Positions 11,105-24,500 of a stretch of DNA of 64,000 nucleotides are shown here, piece by piece. The position numbers and the translations under genes are program-made. Under the pieces are notes generated by a model. That model made no database searches. It was not told the DNA's origin and saw only the letters and a list, made by a program, of their open reading frames with translations. Each line of letters starts with the position of its first letter. Position 1 is the first letter of the stretch. The stretch is taken from contig CM055110.1 in assembly GCA_029204225.1 (NCBI GenBank), forward strand, positions 42,329,862-42,393,861, read 5' to 3'. This DNA is from Diphasiastrum complanatum (Eukaryota; Streptophyta; Lycopodiopsida; Lycopodiales; Lycopodiaceae).

Positions 11105-14100
11105 CTGCAAATATAATGAGATAACTGCATCACTAATAAATGGTGTGTAAAAAACTGCTTGCTTTGGATAAATTTGAAGTAATTATCACAAGTTCCAGAC
11201 TGGAAAATTCAAAACTGCAGTATAACAATCACTTGAAGTACAAAAAAATGATCTTGTTCACAAAGACCTAAAGTAGTTAAGAGATGGGATTCTTAGAAAT
11301 TATCTCGCTTGGACTTACATCAGAGCTTGAAATAATGGATTAAGGCATCTTAGATGGAAAGAGCAGCTTTTCTTAAGGAGCACACAAATGGAAACCTTTT
11401 AGCCTTCAAATTCATCTCCACAAAAAGTTCAACTAGACAGCACGACAATGAGTCTCATGCACTGGTTTAAAGGCTCCAGATGCAACATTGCAACCTACCT
11501 ACGGTACAAGGGCATAGAATGTACAGACAAGCTACCCAGGTCATCATCAGATCACATACTGATTCTTCACAGATGAGTGTTGGTGAAAGACAGACCAGCA
11601 AGGCTAATATAAGATTCTAATGTTGCAAATCATTGTAGGCATAGTTCCTAGTTGATTCCAATTGATTCAATATTTGTTATGCGAGTTTGAATCAACCTAC
11701 TGCAAAACAATTTGAACGAAACCCTATTGTTAGAACACAGAAAAATGAGTTTGTCTTAACAAAATGAAACGCTTTTGTGATTTGGATTCAATTTGATTCG
11801 AAGCAATTCAAAACTGTTAGAATTGCAATTCTTTCAAATTATGCAGTACCATGGTCAGTCTCCTCAGCTGTGAAATCTGAGCATATTATCACAAGGTGGT
11901 TAATTCTTAAGAGCCAGTTCCAGAAATGATGTCCTTCCTATCCAATAAAAGAATATTGTAGTCAGATGGTAGCATAGAACGTGGGAACGCCGTTCCCAGC
12001 AAAAAGGGAAAACGGGGACGATGGAAACGCCTGAAGCAGTGGGAATGCGTTCCCATCATGTTCCTATTTTCTGCATTCCCTCACCACTCACGCTCCCTGA
12101 CCACTCGAGCCTGACCTCACGCTGGTGGCAAGAAGTACAGGTTGCTAGCAAGTTTGCTAGTAAGGGAGGGGTGAGAAGATGGAAAAGTAGAGATTGCAAT
12201 ATTGAAAAGAGCGGAGGTGCTGATAGAGTTTGTGCCCATCTTCTTGGAGAGAAGGGAAAAGGGATCAATGCTTGTCCTTCTATTCCCAAGGTGAGCAACT
12301 CTTGCTGCTACATGGTATCCAGGCAGAAGGACCCAATTTTGGTCATGTAATGACTCGTGGGTCCTTAGAGGTCTAATTTGGTTTAGGGGCCCTATCTTGA
12401 CTTTTGGGGGTGCCCTACATTCAGTAAGTAGGTAGAGTACATATTGGCTTATTGTGTCACTTTTTTCAGTTTTGGCTAAGCATTGCTCTTCATTACTTGT
12501 GTTGATGTTTTCTCTCTCTCTCCCTTAGAGGAGGGCGCCCAGCCTCTTCTCTTGTGTCTTGTGGAGATTGATTGATAGCTAGATCTTGGTGCCTTGACTC
12601 TTGTTTTCCTTCAAATCCATCACACAGTACATTGGTTAAACATTTGAGTTCAATAGTCATACAAATTGATAATGGTTCAATAGTCAACTTTAATTCTCAA
12701 CACTGAAGTTCAAGTTCAAGTAGTTCAAGGTCAAATACAAACGAGTACTTACATGGGCTCTTTGGCCTCCCTCATCTGCTCTACAAGGCATGGGTTTGAA
12801 TGCATGTACACCTCTACCCATAGTATAGAGACCACCTACTTGACTGTTGTGTACCTTTATGAGCCGCTCTAGGACTTTGAATATGAAAAAAAACCTAAAA
12901 ATAAATTTTAAACAATCATCTTCTCTGCAAGCCATAGGTTTAAATGATAAGTTTGCATGTAAACCTCTACCCATAGTATAGAAACAACCACCTACTTATT
13001 GTCGTGTACCTTCATGAGCCCTCTAGGACTATGAATATGAATAAAACCTAAAGATCATTTTTCTTCTTGAAATTTACTTCAATGCCATCGTTGGAGACCA
13101 TATGATGAAGATATTCTATCTTTTCGTTGAAGAACTCACACTAGAACATATTGGCAAATATGACGTGCTATATGTTGTTTCTCGAATACTTTCCTCACAT
13201 ATATCGCGTGATCCTCTCATGCGTCACTATAAACAAGATTATTATCCAAGAATACCTCAATAAACAAGTCTACAAATTGGGGCACTTGTTAGACTAAAAA
13301 GGTATAACAACTAAAAAGTGTCCATACTTAATCTGCAAAGCCATTTTATGATATCAGCCTCCCTCATGCTCATCTAGTTATAACTACTTCTTAGATCAAT
13401 CTATATGAACTATTTGGCTTTGGAGAATCCATCAAAGATATCATAGATCCTGGGAATAGGATACTAGTTCGTAATAGTGGCTTTGTTTAAACCACACAAT
13501 CTATGTACATCCACATAGTTCCATCCTTAACTAGAAGAACACATGCTCTATAAGGTGATCTAATGAGTCTAATGGACCCCTTATCTAAGAACTCTTTAGT
13601 TTGCCTCTTGACTTCTTCTTGATGCTAAATAAAATTTCAAATCTTTTTTTGGCATAGTTGATGACTTCAAATCAATCTCATGCTCTACATCTCTAGAAGG
13701 GCGAACAACATCAAGGCTTCTAGTTGATTAACAAAATAAACAAAGGCGTGAGATTCACCAGGTCTTACTAGTTTTTGGGCTTGCAAAGCAAACACTTCTT
13801 AGGTCAGTGCAACATGTGGACTTCCTTGAACGATTTCCTTTCCATCATGCTGAAGTTTTTTAGTATGCAATGTCCAAATCATGGTCGGATTAACACATTG
13901 CAACCATTTGATCCTAAGCACCATATCATACCTCCTAAGATTCCTCTAGTCAAAGGAAAGCACACACTAGTGACTCCCAATGGAGCCTTTCAAACCTGAG
14001 ACACAAGCTCACCAAACTAACTATCATGAGTTGAAGCTCTCTCGAAGATGTATCTCAAAGTAGGAACAATAGACAACACACGTTGCATCACGAAAGAATC

Positions 14101-14828
14101 GAAAACAAAATAATCTAAGCTACCATTGTCAAGCAAAATCAAGACATTTTCCTAATCTTACCCAATTAACCAGATAATGTGAGGTTCAAATTTTTTCACT
14201 TAAACATCATTCTCAAGGGCTATACACTCTTCTCTAACAAAAGTTGAGATTGCCTTTTGCTCCTCAACAACCTCTTCCTTCTTTAAGGCATTCACGTCTT
14301 TCTTGGGTCCCTGTTTACAATCCGTGAAAAATGCCCCTTCTTTTCATAGCTAAAGCAAGTAATGTTATCCAGAAGTCTTTCGATTCTTCCTTTTGTCTCC
14401 CTTTCTAGTGTTGTCCTTTAAGCAATAGATGCAATATTCCACTTACATAACTACTTGTCGTTCACGTGTATAAGTACAAACTCCCCAAAGTTTTATCACA
14501 TACTTATCGAGTGATACTTTTTTAACACAATTCCTAATTTGGCCCTTGCCTCCTTCGCTAATCATAGGTATGAATTCATTCAAGAAAATCTCCTTGAACT
14601 TGGTGTACCTCCATAACAAGGAGAAACATTTGTTGATGAAATCTTCAAAATAAAATTAGATTTTAACTCTCCCAAAGCCTCTCAATCTTCCAGAAAACCT
14701 TTCTCCATAGCATCCTCAATTCTTGTGAATTTATCAGCTATTGCTTCTTTCAAGAAATTCATTCTTGCTTTGTGATCATGCCGAGGCATGATCAAACCTT
14801 AACGTTGTCCTTCAAATAGGCAAGCTCC

Positions 14829-14903
<75 letters not shown>

Positions 14904-16303
14904 AGAAGAAGAAGAAGAAGAAGAAGAAGAAGAAGCTTTATTAACGTCTTTTCCATGCCAAAACGCATATAAGACGAACAACTACATCAAAATGGATGGC
15001 ACCAAGATGGAGCAATGCCATCAAAACAACATAACTAAAACCAAACTAATTAAGAAGAGAAAAATATCTCTTCAGTGCTCTAACTCTCAACCTAACTCTG
15101 AACCATCTCTAACAAGCGTCAATGAAAGGCGAAAATTCTCTCTTGACTAAAAGGCTCTCACGTAGGAGGCGTCATTGAGTGATCAGTTCCGGATGGGGTG
15201 ACCAGAAAATGTTGACCATCCCGGAAAATAACCCTTTTTCCTATCGCATTTGCTTCCTCAATGAGCTGCTTCCGTTCCTTCCATTGTAAGGCAGTTAGAT
15301 CCTCATAAACGAAAACGTTACTGCCTTTAAGCCGTCCACGACGCTTAAGAACTTCATTACGATAATCAGTGTATTTGAAGCGGATGAAGACAACCGAAGA
15401 GTCGAACTTACTGTGCCAAGCTGCTTCCACGACGCCTTCCTCTTCCTCATAGGAAAGTGAGGCCATAAGTTCTTTGGTTGCAAGCAGGAGGTCGGTTTCG
15501 AAAGGACCTCTGATGCGGACGTTTTGAGATTTGTATTCTCGTTTGGCTTGTTCTTCCATCGCCTGTGAAACCATCTTATTGCTTTTTGCTTCAGTATTTT
15601 TGAGCATGTCGGCCCAACTTTTTGTCGAGGTCTGAATTTTCTCCTCCAGTGCTTTGACTTGATCAAGGTTCACATGTGGAACAGTGCTTAAGGCTTCCAT
15701 TTGCGTCTTGAGAGTGGTATTTTCCGTTTCAAGCAGATTTACCCGTTCCTTGAGTGCAAGCAGATCCGCCTACATATTACTTATGAATGTCATCAATTCC
15801 GAAAGGAGTGGAGCACTGCAGGCCGCAAAGATCATTGAGGGGAGTAGAAGATGGCGATGACGGTGATGGTGAAGGCAATGATTGTTTGTTGCCTTTTCAA
15901 CGGGTGGTGACCCATTCCGTATCCATGGCTGGGGCAGGAGCATAGGAGCAGGCCGAGAGCAGCGGCGACCAGTAAGACTTCTGAAAGCGAGCACGAGCAC
16001 CTCTACCTCCGAACTTCTTCGGTTCACAACGCCTTGGATCTGCCACAAGCAAAGTCCGATCATACCTCACCAAAATATACTTTATTTCTTTCTTTGACTG
16101 TTCATCCACATAGTTTTGAGAAAAGGCCACCAGCGCCTTGGCAATGCTTTGTCTGATGGCATAGATCTGCGACATATTGCAGGAAGGGCCCTCGATGGAT
16201 CAGGGCGCATCGGGCAGCTGGACAGCAGCAGCACCTAGTCACGCAGCATCAACAGCAACGCGCTAGCGCACCATCGCTGGGGCAGCACGTGAGCAGGGCA
16301 CGC

Positions 16304-16379
<76 letters not shown>

Positions 16380-17496
16380 TTAACGTCTTTTCCATGCCAT
16401 AAGGCATATAAGACCAAACAGTACTAGATAAGATGGAACTTAGATAGACCAATGCCGTCAAGCAACTTAACTAAAACAAACTAATAAATAAGAAGGGAAT
16501 TTTTATAGCCAGGATTATATGGTACCTCCTACAAGTTCAATTGGACATCTCTTAATTTCTCTAACTTTGATTCTATCTCAGAATTGAAACTCTTATTGAT
16601 AGTAGTAGCATTAGGGTTACGATCTACAAATTTAATAATGCCATCACGATAGATAAGCCACTTTCTAGTTGTGACCTTTGTTGTGATGCTGAAAATTCTC
16701 TTCAAAAAATTTATTAGCGTCTCCAACAGCATCTTGGGAATTCAAAATACCTCTAATTCGAAACATTAAGAGCTTTCTACTCTCTCAAACGGCTCTCAAT
16801 GAAAATGGCTGAGATAAATGAAGGTGAAGGAGGAGGTGGAGGAATAGCATTAGTCGAACCTTCATGCACGTCTGGCCATGAATTTGGACAGCCCGTATGA
16901 TGCTGTTCCACTTGATTTTCAAGCTATTGGATTGCTCAGGTTATTTGGGAAGACGCTTCGATGTTGATGATTGCAACTTCTTTCCTGAGTTCTTCAATGG
17001 ACGTATCCAGCTTTTGGAGGTGCAGTTGCAACAACTAGGATCATAGTTTGATAAGAAGCAACTCTCTCTCGGTGGTCGTTAAGGCACTGGAATGAACGTT
17101 CTTGATTAGCACGGACGACGGAGATCATGAAAGGTGGAGACAAAGATGCATCTGGATTATTCGGAGTCAAAGGAAAAGCTATAGTAGGTTCACTATTACC
17201 AAGAATACGGCCATAGGCATAGAGGGAGAAGGTGGGTCTAACATTGAGGAGGACATTGAAGTAATGCTGGATACAGAAATCGGTAGTTGAGGAATAGGGA
17301 CATCAGCCCCTTTTAGCCAACTTTTGGATGTTGGAAACCTGTAGCTATGGCAGTAGGTGCAACAGGAAGAGCTATGTCAGCTGCAGCGATGGTGTACCAG
17401 CAGCGATCTGCTAGCATCTCCCCTTGCCATCGAGCTGCTAGCTGCTAGAGCTCTGCTTCCATCAGCAGTCCTTGCGAGCGAGAGCAGTGCCATCGC

Positions 17497-17560
<64 letters not shown>

Positions 17561-18516
17561 ATTAGAAAACTTGGGTTTACCCTGTTTATCCTTATGTGAA
17601 AACGCATCTTAACCAAAGCGCTAAAAGATAACTACCTATATTAGAGGTCCATTCCAAAGTGTTAAGAGGGATATGATGTACGAATACATACAAATGAATG
17701 GAACACGTACAATATGAATTTCATAAAAGAGCCACATAATAAGTTGTTGCAAAGGCATGCATAACATGTCGATGTTTTAGCATAGCTGCTGAAGGCATTG
17801 AACAAACGTATTATTACCTTGTCTAGGAGTCATCCTTTACATGTCTAGCATCAACGTTAGACATTAAACTCTATATTTTTCTAAGCAACAAAAGAAAAGT
17901 AATTTTAGCTTGTAGTAGAAGGATATTAAGAGAAGCTTTATATGGTAAAAACCTGCCACAAAACTATACCTATGGTCATGGCTACCAACAAAAAACCTGA
18001 AAGCTTACTTGCCATCTAGATGTGCAACTACTTCACCCCCCGGAAATGCAACCTTTGTGGCTCTGACTGCCTCTCTGATTGCATCCTTCCATTTTCCCCC
18101 AACATGGCCAACATCTAGTTGGTTCGTGGTAGGTGTGCTTTTTGCATCAGTCGTCATGATCCCCCCATATTCTTCCATTGGTAATGAATAGCCTGGCAAA
18201 AGATGGCCAACCCAAACCCCTTCCTTCCTGTAGAATACATGACCAAAAATCAGAACATACAAAGAAATAGATATTCAACTCCTACACACTTGTACAATGT
18301 ATTTCAGCTCATGTGAGATTCCAATATCAACCATTGATTGCATGCTCCAAGAATTGCCTCTTCACCATATTGTGCAGAATTCAGAATGTGTCTACAGAAT
18401 GAAAATAGCAACACATTGCTTTTCCTACCCCATCATAACCCTACAATAAGTTTGTTACGATAGGGTTGTAATAGGGTTTTCCACTTGCCAATATGTATCA
18501 TGCATAGGTATGCCAA

Positions 18517-18564
<48 letters not shown>

Positions 18565-21500
18565 AAAATTTGTTGTCCTTTTTTGAGCTGTCACCCCTTG
18601 CTATGTAGCAAGTCCCTCTTGCTACACAACTACTCCCACAATTGTGTGTCCATTGCCAGCCTTGTTTCTAAGAAGTGTCTTAACCAAAGTTGACCAATGT
18701 CTTGATTATAGTAGGCAAAAAAGGTATTAGGTTGTGGAATGATCATTCTTCAACCATTTTGCATGAAATTTGTTGTTTTTTGTGTAGCAAAGTTGTTTAG
18801 TTCTATTATGATGTGACTACAAGGTTGGGCTCTGAAACAACCAATACTATATTTTTTTTCCAAGAATTGTTAACATTTCTTAATCAAAACAATGCCCCAT
18901 TGTCAAAACAATCATTTTTTTCCTACTTTGCATCAACTCTCAAGGCCTTTTTTGCATATGGAAAGTGATCCTCCGACGTGAATAGGCAAGTTTATCCATG
19001 AACTTAATAATTTATGTAAATTTCAAATTGGAATCTAGATTGGTGAATGTTGACATTTGAATGTTTTGAGTTCATAGTACATAACTTTATAATTTCATTG
19101 GTATTTGTTTCATGATTCATGTATGATTTGAAATCACTTTCAGGTTCACTATTTTAAAGTTGAAACCCTAAAAGTATGCTTAATACAAGTCACAAGTGTC
19201 ACATGTATCAAGTAAGGTTTAAATGGTTAATCGTTATAATATGCAATTTGGAATCTTTAATGCTTATAAATTTTATAGTTCATCCATGATATCTATAGAC
19301 TATTATGATCAATGCATTATGCAACTATGTTTTTGGCTTTTCTAAAAATTTGAGTTTTGAAATCCTAAAACCGATTCGCCAATTCAAAAATCCTAGGACG
19401 GATTCAAATAGGTCGAATAGGCCGATTCGGCTGAAACCGATTCGACCGATTCCGAATAGGAAGGAAACTTTATTTTCAATGTTTTTCATGGCATGGACAT
19501 TCTTCCAACATTCGCTACATTAAATTCATCTAGTGTTTTTGGCTTAAGAATATCTCTCCATTTGTCACGATACAGCTCAATGAGCTCAAATATTTTTTGT
19601 AAACTCTATGGATACTTTTTTCTTTTTCAAAACTAGCATTGTGCACCTCGAACCTAGGAGCATCTCACAACATTGTTGTCTTGAAGATCGTGTTGGCAAA
19701 CTGGTCAATAGAGAATGAAAGTTAGTGGGGAAGTCCATTAAGCTACCTTTCATATACAACAAACATTAAAGGATTAGGTAAAGATTCTAGAATGTCTACT
19801 TCATAGGAAAAAATTCTAGTGTGAAATGCAAATATCCACATATACTGATAATTGAAAATTTATTAAGACAATTCAGAAGAATAAAAAAGGAGTTGCTATA
19901 GATAGTCAAGATCCCTTACGAGCCACTTACAATTCAAGGAGTCATATACATTATATATGTGACTATAAAGTTGCAAAAATTCAATGAATCTCTTGGGCTC
20001 ACAAGCGATTGATAACAACTCTTCAGCAACAACTATTGACTCTTGATATTTCAAGGAAAATAAGGAAAATACTGGCCAATATCCATGTGACGTGGAACAT
20101 AATGACCACCACCTAGTCCAAGTAACACTTTTTTCCCACTTTCTTCCCTGCACAAAACAGCCAAATCGATCCTCTTTTGAATTAAGCACAACATCCTGAA
20201 CAAAACCCAATACATAAAACATGAAAGTTTCCACATTCTACCTGTTCACAAGAAAAATATCTAGATTTATGAATAGCGCTCCTCACTAGGCAATCTCCAC
20301 TTCACATTTCAGCTATATTTCATATAAGTATTGTAGATTGATGTATTGATTTAGGGCCTCACATCATGAATATGGTCTTATTTCACATGTTGTGAATGAA
20401 TGCCACACTCACTTAAAAATGTCTCCTTGAATCAAGAGACTACTTTGGAATTGAAACGATAAATATATTTTTCTTTAAGCAAAATTCAAGTAAAATTCTT
20501 TTAAGAAAATTGTGCCACATATTGACCAATGCTAGCATGAAACAAGAAATTTGAATGAAAAACTTACCAATTTGATTATTTGTGGTTTATCTCTATATAC
20601 TGTCCTTTTTGGATTTCTTTCCCTAGAACTAGAGCACATGTGACAAGCAAAGCTACTAAAAATGTGAGCAGACTACCGTTTAAAATCACCGATCATAATC
20701 ACCCATCATAGATAGATGCACCTATTTACTAAACTCGAGCATACGAGATAACATGAATGCAATAACAAAATGGGAAAAAAAATCTTTTAGATACTTACTG
20801 AGTCCAGTTCCCAACACCAGGTCCTCCATCTAATCCTAATCCTTTCCAAAAAACCTAATCACAGCCACCTCAATGACCTTAATCAATTCCCAATATCAAA
20901 ACCCAAAATCAAACTATATGATCCCTCAAAAGAAAGATAGCAAATTGTACTAAATATAAACTAAGGGTACTACTGCCACGATCAAACTAATTAACTTTGC
21001 ATCACGTTAAGCTTCAAAGTATTACAGTTGCTATGGCTTCTGCAGCATCTTGTCTTCCCCAATACTCTTCAGTGCTTCCTAAAAAGTAACAAACTTTTAT
21101 TTCAGTGTCATTCATATTAAAAGCACAAAAAGAAACAAACATTAGACAACCTAAGATAAACATAATACTAGCTCAATTAGTATGTGGATTCACATGCATC
21201 CTCTCATATGGCATCACATAAAGAGAGTTTCTCCTCATATGTGAATGGGAAGAACAAAAGGAAACTTATTCTTGGCAATGATAGCACTCAAAAAGTCAAA
21301 GGATATGGTAATATCACATAGTCCATACTTCTCTATTTTTGGCCACTGGTAGTGGACACGCACTTTTTATTATATTTGACATGAAACAACATTTTACATG
21401 GGCTCACTCTGGCCATTTCCTCTCTCCAGCCATCTCCCTCTCTAGATAGTCTCTTTGGCTGTTTTTTCTTTGTAGTTGTTTTTCTCTCTAGAACATTTTT

Positions 21501-24500
21501 TCACAATTTTTGTCAAAACTTTTTTATTTCTGAACATAATTAAATTCTATAAGTTATACTGGCCTTGTAGCAAGTTGGCGCCCATGATGATATGATTTTC
21601 TTTACTTGCCATTTTTTGGAAATTCTAATTCCAAAAACCCTAATTTTCATTTTCTAAAAAAGCTGGTCTTTTCATCCTTTTTCACTACAAAAGTTGAAAA
21701 CAATCACATGGATGAGAGCGCTAAACTAAAGCAAGACTATTGACCCAAGTTTCACGTCAAATGGAGCTCTAGGTCCAAAGATCTTGCAAAGTTTTCGAAA
21801 GGGATAAAACCAATTTCTCACTTCTGATTTTCGTTGTTGTTCTTTTTCCATATATGATTGGATCTTGTTATTTCCTGTCATTCCTTGATCCATAAGATCC
21901 ATCTTCTATCCACTTTGACCTTTTAGAAATGAAGTTTTTGAAAAGTCAAAACCTAAGTCAAATTGGAATATTCTATTTTTTGTTATCAAAGATTTTGTTT
22001 TTGGATCTTTACATTTTTTGTTTCTCAACAAGTTCATTGCATTTTATGGTTCGCCAATCGGATATCTTTTTCTCAAGATATTACACTTTGAAGCATAGAT
22101 GCATTGCGTTTCTGAAACGCGTTTCAGAATCGCGATTCAGAAACCGCATTTCTGAAAAATACGAAAAAATTCCAGAAATGTTTTATATATATATATCATA
22201 GGTCCCGCGGTACTGGGTACCGCGGATCCCGGTACCGCGGGACCATACTGGTACCGCGGTACCATGATGGTACCGCGGTACCACAATATAATACTATATT
22301 TATTATTTAATATTTTTTTTAATTTTTTTTTACCTAAACCTACCCGCCCCCCTCGCATTTCCTCTGAAATTTTTTTGAGCCCTCTCCGCCCTGCCATCGC
22401 TGCTGGTTTTTCTTGCCTGCCTTTGATTCCTTGCGTCGCCCATCGCCCACGCAACGCCCTGCCTTGCATCTGATTTCCTTTGCCCTGCACTCGCCCATTT
22501 TCAGCGTCTCTCCAACAGTGAACCCTGCTGTTTTTTTTCCAGCAATCCATCCCTCATTTCATCTGCAATGGTGCAATCCGACCTTTCCGGTCTGTGGGAC
22601 GAGGTAGACATTGTCAGGCGGGTTGCCGACAAGGCCAACAAGACCGGTCAGAAGATCGTGCGCTGCCGATACTGTCTCGTCGAGTTTGCTGCATCCCTCA
22701 CTCGCCTTAAAGGCCATCTGCTCGGTGCACGCGCCAAAAATGGTGCCACCTTGAATGCTGCCCCTTGTGGCAGCATGACCGTCCCCGACAGGCAGCGACT
22801 ACTGGACACCTACGGGCCGCGGCTCGTGGCAGGGGAGAACACCATTTCGGAGGGCGTTCTCCGATTTTGCACCGCTCCTTATGTGACTAACCCAGAGTTG
22901 CTGCCTGCTTGGCTGGCACGCACGAGGAGAGGGAGTGCATCCTCCTCTGGTCCCTTTGCCCCTCAGACAGCTCTGCCTCATGCACCCCCATCTGCTCAGA
23001 TTCCGGTGGATCCCGTCCCATCGCGTCCGACAGTTGCCACTGCGGTTCCACCACCACCCACTGTTGCTCGCACTCCACCAGTCTACGACTTTCTCATGGA
23101 CTCTCCGCCACCCGAGCAGGCCCAGGATGGTACTGGGCGGGCCTTCGAGGATGTGGAAGAGATCCCTTCTTCCTTCCCTTCCCATCCGGATGACCTCCTC
23201 AGCCAGCAGTTTTCGTACCCCATGCCAGATGTTGCCCCTCCACCAGTGCACCCCACCTATGCTGCTGCACCCATCCCTGCCAGTGCATCCCACTCTCCCC
23301 ATTCCACGTCTACAGCCGATGCATCCACCAGCGCCCAGCCTGTCGCGTCATCGTCCATTCCCGTCACGGTTGGTGCACCGTGCTGGAGGTCCACCACCCG
23401 TCGTCCACCAGGGAGAGCCCTCGTGCAGCAGACCATTCGCGGCGCGCATCAGCCGCACATGGACAGAGAGGCCACACAGGCCGTGGCCAGTCTGGTTTAC
23501 GAGCTGAACCTGCCCTTTGCCATCACCGACTCTGAGCCCTTCAGAAGGGCCTTCCGCCTTGCACAGTCTGTCAGCCCTAGCTGGAGAGTCCCTAGTTCAG
23601 AGGTTGTCCGCACACACATGCTGAGGGATAGGGTCGAGTCCTTGTCTAGAGAGATGGAGCCTCTGCGTCGGCACTGGGCCACTTACGGTTGCAGCATCAT
23701 GTCCGATGGCTGGACTGATGTCAGGAGGAGGCCGATCCTCAACATACTGGTCTCCAGCTGCATGGGCACACAGTTTTTGAGGGCAGTGGATTGCAGCAGG
23801 GGGGGGAGAGTCATATCTGCAGAGTTCATGTTTGATGTCATCAGGTCTTCCATCCTAGCCATAGGCCCACAGCATGTCGTCACGGTGGTGACGGACAATG
23901 CCACGAACTGCATTCAGATGGGTGTACTGCTAGAGGCCGAGTTCCCTCATATTGTTCATACCCCCTGTGCAGCCCACGGCATAGACCTTTTGATGGGGGA
24001 CATTGGAGCACTTCCCTGGGTTAGAGCCATCGTCCGGGAGGCCCTCTTCCTGGTGACTTTTGTCACCAGAAAGAGGCGTGTTCTTGCCATGTTTCGGGTG
24101 TTTAGCCATCTGGACCTCCGTAAGCCAGCCCCCACGCGCTTTGCATTCGACTTGGTGGTCATCGACCGTTTGATCAGGTGCAGGGCCCAGCTTCTACAGA
24201 TGGTTGCCAGTGATCTTTGGGGTGCCAGTACATTTCCGCACACTGAGGATGGGGAGCACTTTTCTTCCACGGTGAGGGGAGACCAGTTCTGGAGGGATGC
24301 ACAGACATTGTCAGGACTGCTTCGACCACTCTACATTGTGCTCCGCATGGCTGACAGCGAGGGGTCGACACTTGGACTGGTGTATGAGCTCATGGACCGG
24401 ATTGGACAGTTCCTGCAGCTGCCCATCTTGCAGCCAGAGAGGTAAGCGGTATAGTGTTGCAATTGACCTTTATCTTTTCAGTACTTGCTAGTTTGTTTTT

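Larger units (their letters stand above)
14833..16305 (-). mobile_element. LINE copy A with (TC)n 3' tail
   Basis: On the minus strand the element ends ...GGCATGGAAAAGACGTTAAT, then AAAG, a CTT run, and about 35 TC units (14833-14901). The same 3' end occurs at 16376 (copy B) and at 36380-36458 (plus strand), each followed by (TC)n, so this is a family 3' terminus and not chance. The body contains an ORF1 (15158-15766) and a ribosomal protein S16 segment (15972-16175). No reverse transcriptase is present. The upstream limit is where the (TC)n tail of copy B begins. Confidence 0.8.
11105..18008 (-). other. DTD2 intron 8, 6.9 kb, full of mobile DNA
   Basis: Donor GTAAGC, acceptor TTTGCAG. It contains hAT pieces (11640 onward, 11973-12350), a tandem duplication, a Ty3 remnant and two LINE copies, described separately. 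Between 11105 and 11640 I see nothing specific. Confidence 0.85.

Noticed and set aside
14799-17616. CRISPR-like or satellite array suggested by repeated GA tracts
   Set aside because: The tracts are simple dinucleotides at LINE tails; there are no spacer-repeat units and the genome is eukaryotic.
17499-17620. A third LINE 3' end at the (GA)n at 17499
   Set aside because: The flank does not contain the GACGTTAATAAA end shared by the other three copies.
22137-22550. Minus-strand 137-codon frame over the hAT left end
   Set aside because: It covers the GGTACC cluster and the transposase 5' leader; composition only, no conservation.
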